The position numbers and the translations under genes were made by a program. Under the pieces are notes generated by a model that made no database searches, was not told where the DNA came from, and worked only from the letters and a program-made list of their open reading frames with translations. A stretch of 64,000 nucleotides of DNA from the NCBI RefSeq assembly GCF_000716595.1, contig NZ_JNXC01000006.1, forward strand, positions 124,001-188,000, given 5' to 3'. Below, one piece after another: positions 56,501 to 64,000 of the stretch. The stretch is from Saccharothrix sp. NRRL B-16314. Its GTDB lineage: Bacteria > Actinomycetota > Actinomycetes > Mycobacteriales > Pseudonocardiaceae. Position 1 is the first letter of the stretch. Each line of letters begins with the position of its first letter.

Positions 56501-57823
56501 GGCCTTGAAGCTGCCGTCCTCCTGCCGGGTGAAAGCGGTCGACGCGCCCTTGCCGTCGGTCAGCGTCATGCCCGATTCGGTGGCCTCAGCGGCGATGAAG
56601 CCGCCGGGACCCGGGCTGACGGTCCAGCCGGGCGGTAGGACCGACGCGGTGGTCGAGAGCCAGGACGCGGGCACCGGTGCCGCACGGCCGCCGTCGACGC
56701 GCGTCCACAGCTGGAGGAACGACGGGAAGCCGGCGGCGCGGTAGTCGATCCGGACCGGGTAGGCCTGACCGGCTTCCAGCCGGACACCGCTGCCGTACCG
56801 GGAGGTTTCCTGGACACCGGCGCCCCAGCCGTCGTAGGCCTGCTGGTCGGCGACCCACACGCGCAGGCCGGACCGGTGGATGCCGCCGAAGTCGTAGACA
56901 CCGCTCTGCGGCACCCGGATGAAGCCCTGCCAGCGCACCCGGAACCTGTCGCCCACGCCGGCCGGAGGCGTTCCCCTGACGTTCCAGAAGAACGAGACCT
57001 GCGGGTCGGTGCGCACCGCGACCGGCTGCTCGTCGTCCTCGATGGACTCGGCGTCGCCGGCGAAGTACGAGCCGGTCAGGCCGGTGCCCGACGCCGCCGC
57101 GAGCGAGTTGTACGTGAACTGCACGAACTGCGGGCCGAAGCCGGACATCATGAACTGGCTGGTCAGCGACGTGGTCACGTTGCCGGTCGCGAGGTTCACG
57201 GTGACCGGGCCGACCGTGTCGGTTGGCACCGGGCCGCTCGGATCCTGCTCGCCCAGCCGGAGGTTCACCACCAGACCGCGGCCTTCCGCCGCCGACCCGG
57301 CCTGACCCGAAGCGCTGTCGCGGGCCTGCACGGTCCACCGGTACTGGCCGCCATCCGCCAGCACACCGGCCGGCACGACCCACTCCGGCCTGCTGATCCA
57401 GCCGGACGTGATCACCTGCCCGGCGTCCGGCGTCTCCCCCGTGCCCACGGTGAACTGGTAGCGCACATGGCCGGGTAGCGCGTTCGCGCGGAGCTGCGGT
57501 CGCAGGGTCGCGACAACCGCGCCGTCGTCCGGCGACGAGAGCACCGGTGCCGCGGGCGCAACTGCGGTCCGCGCGTTCGGACGCGCCGACGGCACACCGC
57601 CGGCCGCGGTGAAGTCACCGTCCGGCCACTGCGGACCTGGTAACGCGCCACTGTCGTCGGACATCAACGGCACATCGAGCGAGCTGCCCGGTTTCGCCTC
57701 GGACGTCGACGGCACCTGCACCACGACGGCCACCGCGGCCACGAGCGCGATCCCGGCACCGACCCACCTGACGCCCAGCCGGCTGAAACCGGGGCGGTTC
57801 CATAGTTTCATCTTGCCTGACAT
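53567..57823 (-). CDS. Secreted PA14-domain, YD-repeat (RHS-like) giant protein
   Basis: 1,418 residues. A basic N terminus and hydrophobic stretch (GAGIALVAAVAVVVQV, residues 22-37) form a signal peptide or anchor. A PA14-like domain follows roughly at residues 270-420 (GLTGSYFAGDAESI, then FRVRWQGFIRVPQSGVYDF). From about 450 on, degenerate YD/RHS repeats continue (TTEYQWAPSDEQLSRTDP, TTAYDQAGRIASQT, RYDDAGRLLEVRSG). The end is an RHS-core-like segment with LDPLMGRYHAIG and a tail of only about 25 residues, too short for a toxin domain. PA14 domains bind carbohydrate; YD repeats form large beta-cocoon shells. The ATG overlaps the ferredoxin gene by 16 bp, so it is co-translated with P450-related genes. 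Codon 61 is TTA. A role in the pathway (cell-surface binding, self-protection, secretion) is unknown. Confidence 0.88.
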   Translation of the reverse strand: MSGKMKLWNRPGFSRLGVRWVGAGIALVAAVAVVVQVPSTSEAKPGSSLDVPLMSDDSGALPGPQWPDGDFTAAGGVPSARPNARTAVAPAAPVLSSPDDGAVVATLRPQLRANALPGHVRYQFTVGTGETPDAGQVITSGWISRPEWVVPAGVLADGGQYRWTVQARDSASGQAGSAAEGRGLVVNLRLGEQDPSGPVPTDTVGPVTVNLATGNVTTSLTSQFMMSGFGPQFVQFTYNSLAAASGTGLTGSYFAGDAESIEDDEQPVAVRTDPQVSFFWNVRGTPPAGVGDRFRVRWQGFIRVPQSGVYDFGGIHRSGLRVWVADQQAYDGWGAGVQETSRYGSGVRLEAGQAYPVRIDYRAAGFPSFLQLWTRVDGGRAAPVPASWLSTTASVLPPGWTVSPGPGGFIAAEATESGMTLTDGKGASTAFTRQEDGSFKAASGSATLTRDDKDGVKAVSAEGVTSLFDAKGVLKSMTPGRQADQPADNQAGARGHSPAAAGSAPVHVKSEAATAADPVTRVTATAAEESQEIQFHYSGSDKCPDASAPAGFLCAVSLPTGALTQLSYVNGQLARVRNPGNQVTDMAFNRANQLTRIRPSNVTDWIGVDAKRRDTDAAAYLIGYQPETGRAVRVQSPEPTGSAQRPTQRQIHDYAYGSDNGTGTTEIRIAGLNPKQGWARRITRDIGGRVLTDTDATGLTTEYQWAPSDEQLSRTDPTGRRTTTVAGPDGLATYGPAPKECFTASGEPVDPAPAGCERVPVQRMAMDPAAGTMTMTTVESDGVPDKKTAVTANEFGVPLKTVLDPGGLELTSATVYDEFFRPRSITLPSGSEITYDYYGPADTAVSPCYGGQPVPQRGSLKTNKTPASAAGVSRIDDYFYDASGFAAGMNFGTDKWACVESDARQRAVKILTQGDGAHADRTIQFDWAVGGDPLRFSTKDEFGAITASFDLLNRPLTYTDTHGVQTTTAYDQAGRIASQTTIPANQADPRTTITRRYDDAGRLLEVRSGDKSLATSTYKAGELVSVAYANGSSLSSIGRDAAGRVTALNWKLSDGRQVASTVQRTRAGTVVDYALGGQDPREDGPNYQYDAAGRLIEAWVNGHHYTYDYTSPSAASCPQGTEPNAGRNNSAVKIIDETGAGKAVTDFCYDRADRLLAATGADTVSDVKYSSAGHMAEYTLDGNRVKITYDVAERYTGVSIDGPDPAHVTYGYDNLDSVTSRTVEGSKRDDGQTLYHTNLSGASEVLEMKADKRVVSRTVPLPGGVIASIASGSQTWRYPNVRGDISMVAGGDGKQMGDLYAYTPYGAPLTPDGRVDADHVPPNQNGGEYAWAGSQYKRTEHAGGLSFVVQGLRQLDPLMGRYHAIGTVDNSMVAIMYQYPQADPVNVRNLNGFEPGPNEPDLTGAVVGPIGGSADPPR

Positions 57824-58074
57824 GGCTTCTTCTCTCTGGTTGTCCCCTGTTGGACACTCGCTGCCCCGCCAGGTGGCCCGGGCACGAGGCTGATCGCCCG
57901 CACCGGGCACAGGCGCTCGGCCTCCCGCACACCCTCCATCGTGGATTCATCGGGTTGCCGCAGTACGGTGACGATGCCGTCGTCATCCGAGTCGAAAACG
58001 TCCGGTGCGGAGATCACGCACCGACCCGCGCCGACGCAACGCTCCTCGTCCGCGCGGACAACGACCTCCGTCAC
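57808..58074 (-). CDS. Small [3Fe-4S]-type ferredoxin
   Basis: 88 residues. Cysteines Cys13, Cys19 and Cys56 in CVGAGRC and LCPVRAI give the three-cysteine pattern of single-cluster actinobacterial ferredoxins that serve P450s. The GTG start overlaps the TGA of the preceding P450 (GTGA, 4 bp), and the 3' end overlaps the PA14/YD-repeat gene start by 16 bp. It is the only ferredoxin in the window, so it may supply electrons to all three P450s; no ferredoxin reductase is seen. Confidence 0.93.
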   Translation of the reverse strand: MTEVVVRADEERCVGAGRCVISAPDVFDSDDDGIVTVLRQPDESTMEGVREAERLCPVRAISLVPGPPGGAASVQQGTTREKKPCQAR

Positions 58075-59315
58075 CAGGTGACCTCCAGCTCGTACGGCCC
58101 GAAGATGGCGCTGGTGAACTTGAACGGGATCTCGTCGACGTCGTCGACCAGCCGCAGACCGGGAATGCGCCGGAACAGCGTCTCGTAGGCGATCTCCAGC
58201 TCGGCCCGCGCCAGGTTCTGGCCGAGGCACTGGTGCACGCCGTCGCCGAACGCGACGTGGTGGCGGGCGCCGCGGCGGATGTCGAACGTGTCCGGGTCGT
58301 CGAACGCGCGCTCGTCCCGGTTGGCCGAGGCGCCCAGCACGTAGATGCCCTCACCCGCCCGGATCAGCCGGCCACCGATCTCGATGTCCTCGGACGCCAT
58401 CCGGTCGAACGCCACCCAGTCGGCGATCGAGTTGTAGCGCAGCAACTCCTCGACCGCACCGGGCAGGAGCGCCGGATCGGCGCGCAGCAGCGCCAGCTGC
58501 TCCGGGTGCTCCAGCAGGGTCAGCACGCCGAGCGGGATCTGGTTGGACGTAGTCTCGTGGCCGGCCATCAGCAGCAATTGGGCCATGCCCACCAGGGCGT
58601 CGTGTGCCAGAGCACCGGGGTTCACGTGTTCCTCGACCAGCCGGCCGATCAGGTTGTCCCCCGGCTCTCGCTCCGCCCTGGTCACCAGGTCGCTGAGGTA
58701 CGAACGGATCTCCAGCAACGCGGCGGTCGAGGCGTTGGGGTCGTGGGACATCGTCAGGATCTGCGCGGTCCTGGTCTGGAAGTACTCGTGTTCCTCGTAC
58801 GGCACGCCGAGCATCTGGCAGATCACCAGCGACGGCACCGGCAGCCCGAACATCTCGACCAGGTCGACCGGCGGGCCCTGGCGCAGCATCTCGTCGACCA
58901 GTTCGTCGACCACGCGCTGGATGCCGGGCCGCAGCGCGTTGATCCGCCGGACGCTGAACTCGCTGATCAGCATCCGCCGGTAGACGCCGTGCTCCGGCGG
59001 ATCCATGTCGATGAACTGCCCCTGCCGCGCCTTGGCCAGCTCGGCCCGTTCCTCCGGCGTGGGCGTCCGGCCCACCGGGCGAAGCGAGGGGAAGTCGGGC
59101 CGGCTGGTGTCGGTGCTGACCGCCGGGTGGCTCAGCACCCTGCGCGCTTCTTCATGCCTCGTCACCAGCCAGATCCGGGTGCCCGAGGGTGCGGTGACGT
59201 ACGAGAGCGGACCCGCGCGCCGCATCTCCCGGTACTCGGGAGGTGGTTCGAACGGGTCCCGCCGGGCCATCGGGAAGCGCGCCACCGCGCGCGGGTCCCG
59301 GTCAACCGTGGTCAT
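58071..59315 (-). CDS. Cytochrome P450, CYP105-like (third of three)
   Basis: 414 residues. I-helix LMAGHETTSNQ (residues 249-259) and heme motif FGDGVHQCLGQNLARAELE (Cys363) match the CYP105 type. The gene is followed directly by its ferredoxin, the classical CYP105 arrangement. CYP105 enzymes hydroxylate many antibiotics late in biosynthesis, so a tailoring role on the released or glycosylated peptide is likely, though aromatic N-oxidation or ring hydroxylation cannot be excluded. It lies 27 bp downstream of the exporter permease gene. Confidence 0.93.
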   Translation of the reverse strand: MTTVDRDPRAVARFPMARRDPFEPPPEYREMRRAGPLSYVTAPSGTRIWLVTRHEEARRVLSHPAVSTDTSRPDFPSLRPVGRTPTPEERAELAKARQGQFIDMDPPEHGVYRRMLISEFSVRRINALRPGIQRVVDELVDEMLRQGPPVDLVEMFGLPVPSLVICQMLGVPYEEHEYFQTRTAQILTMSHDPNASTAALLEIRSYLSDLVTRAEREPGDNLIGRLVEEHVNPGALAHDALVGMAQLLLMAGHETTSNQIPLGVLTLLEHPEQLALLRADPALLPGAVEELLRYNSIADWVAFDRMASEDIEIGGRLIRAGEGIYVLGASANRDERAFDDPDTFDIRRGARHHVAFGDGVHQCLGQNLARAELEIAYETLFRRIPGLRLVDDVDEIPFKFTSAIFGPYELEVTW

Positions 59316-59342
59316 GTGTCGCCACCATTCCCATTGGGTCCG

Positions 59343-60170
59343 TCAGTCTCGTTTGAAGCCGCGCACGGCGAGGCTCGCGCCGACCAGGCTGATGCAGCCG
59401 CAGATGAGCAAGGTCACGTAGAGGGCCGTGTCGGGGGCGTTGCCCAGGGACAGGTTCCGCGCGGCGGTGATGCCGTAGGACAACGGGTTCACGTGCGCCA
59501 CGGCCTGGATGTAGTCGGGCAGCGCCGCCACCGGGACGAACGCGCTGGAGGCGAACTGCAACACGATCACCACCAGCACGCTCAGCGCCTGCACGTTCTC
59601 GGTGGCGCGCAGCCACGTGGCGGTGGCCAGGAACAGCCAGCCGAGGCTCCACCCGGTGGTCAGGGCGAGCAGGAGTGCCCCGGCCATGCCCAGCACACCA
59701 CCGGACGGGCTGTACCCGAACACGAGGGTCGCCAGGATCAGCACCAGGGCCAGTTCCATCGCGCCGCGCATGAGGTCGGCCACGCTGCGGGCGATGAGGA
59801 CGGACACCGGTCGCACCGGCATCGACCGGAACCGGGCCAGCACCCCGTTGCGCAGGTCGTTGGTCATGCTGACGGCCGACTCCGAGGCCACGGTGGTCGC
59901 GGTCATGAACAGGATCGCCGGCACCAGGTAGTCGATGTACGACACGCCCTTGGGGAACAGCGGCGTGTCGGCGACGCTCCGGAAGACCTGGCTGAACAGC
60001 AGCAGCATCACCAACGGCTGCAACAGGCTGAAGAACACCCTCGCCGGGTCGAGGAAAACCGGCCGCAGCGCCCGGACGGCCAGCACTGCCACCTGCGTGA
60101 CGAGCCCGCTGGCCCGCCAGGTGGCCGTTTCGACGGTGTCGCGCGTCACGGTCTGCTCCAGTGCGGTCAC
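59343..60170 (-). CDS. drrB: ABC-2 type permease of the antibiotic exporter (DrrB-like)
   Basis: 275 residues from a GTG at 60170, 22 bp after the ATPase gene. Six hydrophobic helices and the segment GVLARFRSMPVRPVSVLIAR are typical of DrrB-type permeases, which pair with DrrA to export hydrophobic antibiotics. It most likely forms the membrane half of the peptide's exporter and self-resistance system. Confidence 0.93.
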   Translation of the reverse strand: MTALEQTVTRDTVETATWRASGLVTQVAVLAVRALRPVFLDPARVFFSLLQPLVMLLLFSQVFRSVADTPLFPKGVSYIDYLVPAILFMTATTVASESAVSMTNDLRNGVLARFRSMPVRPVSVLIARSVADLMRGAMELALVLILATLVFGYSPSGGVLGMAGALLLALTTGWSLGWLFLATATWLRATENVQALSVLVVIVLQFASSAFVPVAALPDYIQAVAHVNPLSYGITAARNLSLGNAPDTALYVTLLICGCISLVGASLAVRGFKRD

Positions 60171-60192
60171 GATGTAGTCGTCCTCACCCAGG

Positions 60193-61155
60193 TCAGGCGG
60201 CGGTCGCCGGCGGCTCGTCGGTGACCGCGAGGTACACCTCGTCCAGCGTCGGCTCGGTGAGCGTCAGCTCCGCGAGTTCCACGTGCTCGTCGTCCAGGGC
60301 CCGCACCACCCTGGCCAGGTCCTTCGACCCGATGCCGGAGATGACCAGCGCGTGCCGGTCCGCTTCGTACGCCGGGGAGAGACCGAGCCGACGGATCGCC
60401 TCGACCGCGACGCCCGACATGTCCGGGTCGTCCAGCCGGGCGGTGATGGTCCGCTGGCCGATCTCGGCCTTCAACTCGGCGCTGGTGCCCGTGGCCACGA
60501 CCTTTCCCCTGGACAGCACCGTGATCCAGTCCGCCAGCCGGTCGGCCTCCTCCAGGTACTGGGTGGTCAGCAGCAGGGTCGTGCCGTCGTGGACCAGTCC
60601 CTGCACGATCTCCCACATGGCGGTGCGGCTGGCCGGGTCGAGACCGGTGGTCGGCTCGTCGAGGAAGACGACCTCGGGCCTGCCCACCAGGCCGGCGCCG
60701 AGGTCGAGCCGGCGGCGCATACCGCCGGAGTACGTGGAGACCTTCCGCCGCCCGGCGTGCGCGATGTCGAAGACCTCCAACAACTCCTCGGCGCGCCGGC
60801 GTGCCTGCGCCCGGTTCGCGCCCAGCAGCCGGGCGATCATCACCAGGTTCTGCAAGCCGGTCATGTCCTCGTCGACCGAGGCGTACTGGCCGGTGAGCCC
60901 GATGCGCTTGCGCACCTGCTCACCCTGCCTGCGCACGTCGAACCCCGCGACCCGGGCACTGCCCGAGGTCGGGGCGAACATGGTGGTCAGGATGTTGACC
61001 AGAGTGGTCTTGCCCGCGCCGTTGTGGCCGAGCAGCCCGAGCACGGATCCCTGCGGAACGCCGATGCTGACCCCGTCCAGCGCCGTCACCTTGCCGAACT
61101 TCTTCGTCACGTCGACTGCCTCGATGGCGGGCGCCCCCGTGTCCGCGTGATCCAT
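60193..61155 (-). CDS. drrA: ABC transporter ATP-binding protein (DrrA-like)
   Basis: 320 residues, the normal DrrA length. Walker A GHNGAGKTT, signature YSGGMRRRLDLGAGL, Walker B EVVFLDEPTTGLD and the H-loop LTTQYLEE are all intact. The C-terminal ~100 residues carry the DrrA-family extension (ISGIGSKDLARVVRALD). It is 4 bp downstream of mbtH and 22 bp upstream of the permease, so exporter and NRPS accessory genes are expressed together. Expected role: energising export of the product. Confidence 0.95.
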   Translation of the reverse strand: MDHADTGAPAIEAVDVTKKFGKVTALDGVSIGVPQGSVLGLLGHNGAGKTTLVNILTTMFAPTSGSARVAGFDVRRQGEQVRKRIGLTGQYASVDEDMTGLQNLVMIARLLGANRAQARRRAEELLEVFDIAHAGRRKVSTYSGGMRRRLDLGAGLVGRPEVVFLDEPTTGLDPASRTAMWEIVQGLVHDGTTLLLTTQYLEEADRLADWITVLSRGKVVATGTSAELKAEIGQRTITARLDDPDMSGVAVEAIRRLGLSPAYEADRHALVISGIGSKDLARVVRALDDEHVELAELTLTEPTLDEVYLAVTDEPPATAA

Positions 61156-61159
61156 GCGG

Positions 61160-61375
61160 TCAGCTCGACTGGTCCATGAACGCGACCAGGCTCTTGGGCC
61201 GCATGTCGGTCCAGCTGCGCTCCACGTAGTCCAGGCAGGACTGCCGGCTGTCCTCGCCGTGCACGACCGTCCAGCCGGCTGGGATCTCGGCGAACGCGGG
61301 CCACAGCGAGTGCTGGCCCTCCTCGTTGACCAACACGCGGAAGTTGGCCTCGGTGTCCTCGAACGGGTTGGTCAT
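61160..61375 (-). CDS. mbtH: MbtH-family NRPS accessory protein
   Basis: 71 residues, standard size. NEEGQHSLWPAFAEIPAGW and CLDYVERSWTDMRP are the conserved MbtH motifs. MbtH proteins bind adenylation domains and are often needed for their folding and activity. It is the only copy in the window and would serve the six complete A domains here. The ATG has AAGGAGAAGTACCG immediately upstream. Confidence 0.97.
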   Translation of the reverse strand: MTNPFEDTEANFRVLVNEEGQHSLWPAFAEIPAGWTVVHGEDSRQSCLDYVERSWTDMRPKSLVAFMDQSS

Positions 61376-61431
61376 CGGTACTTCTCCTTCACGACTTGTC
61401 TGCCGTCGATCGTGGTCACCCGGCGGCCCGG

Positions 61432-62442
61432 CTACAACGACGCATCGAAAACCTGCAAGCGCCCGAGGTCGCCGACCTGGTCCGGGCCGGGCGTCACACC
61501 CGGCCCGTAGATCTCGGACACCCAGCTCTGGTGGTAGACCGTGTCCAGGTAGCGCTCACCGAGGTCCGGCGCGATGGCGACGGCGGTGAGCTCCTCGCCG
61601 GACCGGTTGCCCGCCAGCCACTCGCGCGCTCCGCTGACGACCGTTCCGGTGGAACCACCGAACAGGAAGCCCGACGCGGCCAGCTCGTGGCACGTCCGGA
61701 CGGTGTCCGCTTCCCGGACGTGCAGCACGTCGTCCACGAAGGACATGTCGACCAGCTGCGGACGCACGCTGGTGCCCAGTCCGGGGATCATCCGCGTGCC
61801 GGACGGCGTTCCGAAGGTCACCGAACCGACGCTGTCGATCCCGACGACGGTGACCGACGGGCGGTGCCTGCGGAAGTAGCGCGCGCAGCCCATCAGCGTC
61901 CCGGTCGTGCCGGCGCCGACGAACAGCACGTCCAAGTCCGGAAACTCACGGGCGATGGCCGGTGCGGTCGTGCGCTCGTGCGCCTTCCAGTTGTTGGCGT
62001 TGGAGTACTGGTTCAGCCACAGGTACCGGTCGTCGGACTCGCAGAGTTCGCGGATCAGGCGCAGCCGGGCACCGAGGTAGCCCTCTTCCGGGTGCCCGGC
62101 GGCGATCACGTGCACCTTCGCGCCGAACGTCTCCATCAACTGCCTGGTCGCCATGTTGCAGCGGACGTCGGTGACGCACACGAACCGGTAGCCCTTGTTC
62201 GCCGCGACCATCGCCAGCGCGACGCCGAGGTTCCCGGACGACGACTCCAGCAGGATCGTGTCGCCGCCCAGCGCTCCCTCCCGCTCGGCGGCCTCGACCA
62301 TCTCGGCCGCCGCCTTCAGCTTCACCGATCCGGCGAAGTTGAACCCCTCGCACTTGAGGTACAGCGGTAGGCCGAGCGGGGTCCGGAGGTCGACGTAGAG
62401 GTCGTCCACGTTGAACTGCTGGGGTGCGGAGACGATGGGCAT
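61432..62442 (-). CDS. sbnA: SbnA-type N-(2-amino-2-carboxyethyl)-L-glutamate synthase (Dap pathway)
   Basis: 336 residues. It is a cysteine-synthase-fold PLP enzyme: NFAGSVKLKAA with PLP-Lys41, LESSSGNLGVALA, and the phosphate-binding GAGTTGTLMG. The N terminus and adjacency (6 bp) to an SbnB homologue identify it as the SbnA type, which joins O-phosphoserine and glutamate. With SbnB it makes L-2,3-diaminopropionate, a building block of staphyloferrin B and several peptide antibiotics. A plain cysteine synthase is unlikely given the partner gene. Confidence 0.93.
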   Translation of the reverse strand: MPIVSAPQQFNVDDLYVDLRTPLGLPLYLKCEGFNFAGSVKLKAAAEMVEAAEREGALGGDTILLESSSGNLGVALAMVAANKGYRFVCVTDVRCNMATRQLMETFGAKVHVIAAGHPEEGYLGARLRLIRELCESDDRYLWLNQYSNANNWKAHERTTAPAIAREFPDLDVLFVGAGTTGTLMGCARYFRRHRPSVTVVGIDSVGSVTFGTPSGTRMIPGLGTSVRPQLVDMSFVDDVLHVREADTVRTCHELAASGFLFGGSTGTVVSGAREWLAGNRSGEELTAVAIAPDLGERYLDTVYHQSWVSEIYGPGVTPGPDQVGDLGRLQVFDASL

Positions 62443-62448
62443 CTGCTG

Positions 62449-63513
62449 TCACCTCGCCGAAGAGCTCTGGGGCCCCGGGTCCCGGTGCCCGTACCGGCTC
62501 AGCTCGTGGAAGAAGTCGGGCACGACCAGCAGCTCGCCGTCGGCGCCGACCTGGTCGTAGACGTACTTGCCGACCGCGAGGTCGAGCACGCCCAGCCCGA
62601 ACGGGGAGAACACCAGCGGACGCGTGCCGTCGTGCTCCGGCGCCTCGCCGCGCATCACGTCGTACAGCGTGCCGTGCAGGAACTCCTGACCGCCGGTGCG
62701 CTGCTCGGCCAGGTGCACGGACGTGTTCGCCTTCAGGCAGTGCTCGACGTCGTCGACGATGTTGGTCGACGCCAGGATGACCTCGGGGCCGAGGTCGCGC
62801 AGCGAGACGTGCAGCACCAGCGGGTTGTGGTCGAACCACGCCGTTTCGGTCACGTGCGGTGCGCCGGCGACCGTCGCGAACACGATCAGGTCGGACGACG
62901 AGATCAGGTCCTCCGCCCGCTCGTGGACGGTCACGTTCGCCGCCCCGGCGCCGGCGAGGTAGCCGCGGAAACCGTCCGCGTGCTCGGCGCTGAGGTCGTG
63001 CACGCCGATCTCGTCGAACTGCCAGCCGGTGCCGGCCAGGTACGTGTGGACGTAGCGGGCGATCAGTCCGGTGCCGACGAACCCGAGCCGCACCGGCCGA
63101 CCGTGCTTCCTGGTCAGCCGGTCGGCGGCCAGTGCCGCGGACGCCGCGGTGCGGGCGGCGCTGATGATGGAGGACTCCAGGCAGGCCAACGGGTATCCGG
63201 TGTCGTGGTCGTTGAGCACGAGCACCGCCGACGCCCGCGGCACGCCGGCCGCGACGTTGTCCGGAAAGCTGGATATCCACTTCAGGCCGTCCACCCGCAC
63301 TTGACCGCCGATGGACGCGGGCAGCGCGATGATGCGTGAGGTCGGGCGGTCCGGGAAGCGCAGGAAGTACGACGGCGGGTTCACCGTGTCGCCTTCGCCG
63401 TGCACCCGGTAGGCAGCCTCCACCAGTTCCACCACGTGCTTCTCGTTGCCGCTGAGCACACGGTCGACCTGGGCGCCGGAAATCACGGCGAAGGGCTGTG
63501 GTAGCTGGGACAT
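62449..63513 (-). CDS. sbnB: SbnB-type N-(2-amino-2-carboxyethyl)-L-glutamate dehydrogenase (Dap pathway)
   Basis: 354 residues of the ornithine-cyclodeaminase/mu-crystallin family. Markers are GLKWISSFPDN, the NAD site LGFVGTGLIARY, and VSLRDLGPEVI. SbnB oxidatively splits the SbnA product to 2-oxoglutarate and L-2,3-diaminopropionate. It precedes sbnA by 6 bp in the operon. Which NRPS module uses Dap is not clear; the two A-less modules and A2 are candidates. Confidence 0.93.
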   Translation of the reverse strand: MSQLPQPFAVISGAQVDRVLSGNEKHVVELVEAAYRVHGEGDTVNPPSYFLRFPDRPTSRIIALPASIGGQVRVDGLKWISSFPDNVAAGVPRASAVLVLNDHDTGYPLACLESSIISAARTAASAALAADRLTRKHGRPVRLGFVGTGLIARYVHTYLAGTGWQFDEIGVHDLSAEHADGFRGYLAGAGAANVTVHERAEDLISSSDLIVFATVAGAPHVTETAWFDHNPLVLHVSLRDLGPEVILASTNIVDDVEHCLKANTSVHLAEQRTGGQEFLHGTLYDVMRGEAPEHDGTRPLVFSPFGLGVLDLAVGKYVYDQVGADGELLVVPDFFHELSRYGHRDPGPQSSSAR

Positions 63514-63571
63514 CCGCGACTCCGAATCGGGTTCTCAGGGACTCACTGCGGGCGTGCCGGACGGCATCGCT

Positions 63572-64000
63572 CTACAACGGCGGGAAGGGGTCGACGCTCG
63601 GGTTGCCGTCGGCCAGGCTGACCGGGCCGGTCATCACCAGGGCCACGGTGCGGTCGCCCGCGTAGGCATCCCGACCAGGGGCCACCCGGACGTTGTCGAC
63701 GAGGAGCAGGTCGCCCCGCTGCCACGGTTCTCTCAGGGCCGAGGTCTCGTGAGCCTCGTTGATCGCGCGCACGGTGTCGGTGGCGATCGATGTGCCGTCA
63801 CCGAACCTGGTGTCGAACGGCAGGTCGGCGGACGGGACGTCGGCGCGCTTCCCGGTCGAGGGGTGGCGGATCACCGCGGCGCGGCACTGCCGGGTGCGCA
63901 GGCCGCCGGACGGTTGCCGCTCGAACGCGATCCGGTTGTCCCGGCAGTGGTTCTCGACGTCGGGCCGGTCCTCGGTTTCGCACGCCTCCTGCCACGGCAG
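63572..64000 (-). CDS. TauD-like oxygenase 3, C-terminal part, with a missing iron-ligand histidine
   Basis: The visible 142 residues are the C-terminal half of a TauD/SyrP-like protein; the gene runs past the right edge. Family landmarks are LPWQEACETED, GLRTRQCRAAVIRHP and WQRGDLLLVDN. At the position where TauD1 and TauD2 have the distal iron ligand (AHSRKPF, SHGRRPF), this protein reads APGRDAY: histidine is replaced by proline, encoded by plus-strand 63677-63679. The following GDR keeps the 2-oxoglutarate arginine. The enzyme may be inactive, regulatory or chemically altered. It stands 58 bp upstream of sbnB and probably starts or continues this operon. Confidence 0.85.
   Translation of the reverse strand: MPWQEACETEDRPDVENHCRDNRIAFERQPSGGLRTRQCRAAVIRHPSTGKRADVPSADLPFDTRFGDGTSIATDTVRAINEAHETSALREPWQRGDLLLVDNVRVAPGRDAYAGDRTVALVMTGPVSLADGNPSVDPFPPL

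Noticed and set aside
61432..62442. Cysteine synthase of primary metabolism
   Set aside because: It is 6 bp from an SbnB homologue inside an NRPS operon, which identifies the Dap pathway.

Overview
The window is very G+C-rich, gene-dense actinomycete DNA and is almost entirely one nonribosomal peptide biosynthetic gene cluster; both edges cut through cluster genes. A 2,3,6-trideoxy-3-amino-3-C-methyl sugar cassette together with actinobacterial NRPSs points to a Pseudonocardiales- or Streptomyces-like host, but the genus cannot be fixed from this sequence.

Layout, left to right. 1-3230 (minus): 5' part of an NRPS (NRPS-C) with C - degenerate A - T - C. 3723-8780: sugar genes (3-C-methyltransferase, 2,3-dehydratase and C-3 aminotransferase on minus; 4-ketoreductase divergent on plus). 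8773-11361: a large LuxR-family (LAL) regulator on minus. 11541-12878: a GT1 glycosyltransferase on plus, ended by a perfect 21-bp hairpin. 12932-14905: two tandem TauD/SyrP-like Fe(II)/2-oxoglutarate oxygenases on minus. 15100-17658: a P450 and a membrane acyltransferase on plus. 17714-18832: an uncharacterised membrane protein on minus. 19057-48797 (minus): two giant NRPS genes, eight modules in all, ending in a thioesterase. 48925-52193 (minus): a 4-aminophenylalanine precursor set (aminodeoxychorismate synthase, mutase, dehydrogenase). Next come a P450, a very large secreted PA14/YD-repeat (RHS-like) protein, a ferredoxin, a CYP105-like P450, a DrrAB-type ABC exporter, an MbtH protein, a SbnA/SbnB pair for 2,3-diaminopropionate, and at the right edge a third TauD-like gene whose distal iron-ligand histidine is replaced by proline.

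How the genes work together (inference). PapA/B/C would supply 4-aminophenylpyruvate, the keto acid of 4-aminophenylalanine, and SbnA/B would supply 2,3-diaminopropionate. The NRPS line builds a D-residue-rich peptide with five epimerisation domains in the two complete NRPSs. P450s and TauD enzymes oxidise residues, the glycosyltransferase adds the branched amino sugar, the acyltransferase may acylate the product, and DrrAB exports it. Subtypes of the condensation domains fit the order NRPS-C, NRPS-A, NRPS-B, with the thioesterase at the end of NRPS-B releasing a product of at least ten residues.

The most unusual feature is adenylation supply. The last module of NRPS-A and the first module of NRPS-B are C-T-E with no A domain, and the first A domain of NRPS-C has lost its core motifs. 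Three carrier proteins therefore need loading in trans, and no stand-alone A domain lies in this window.
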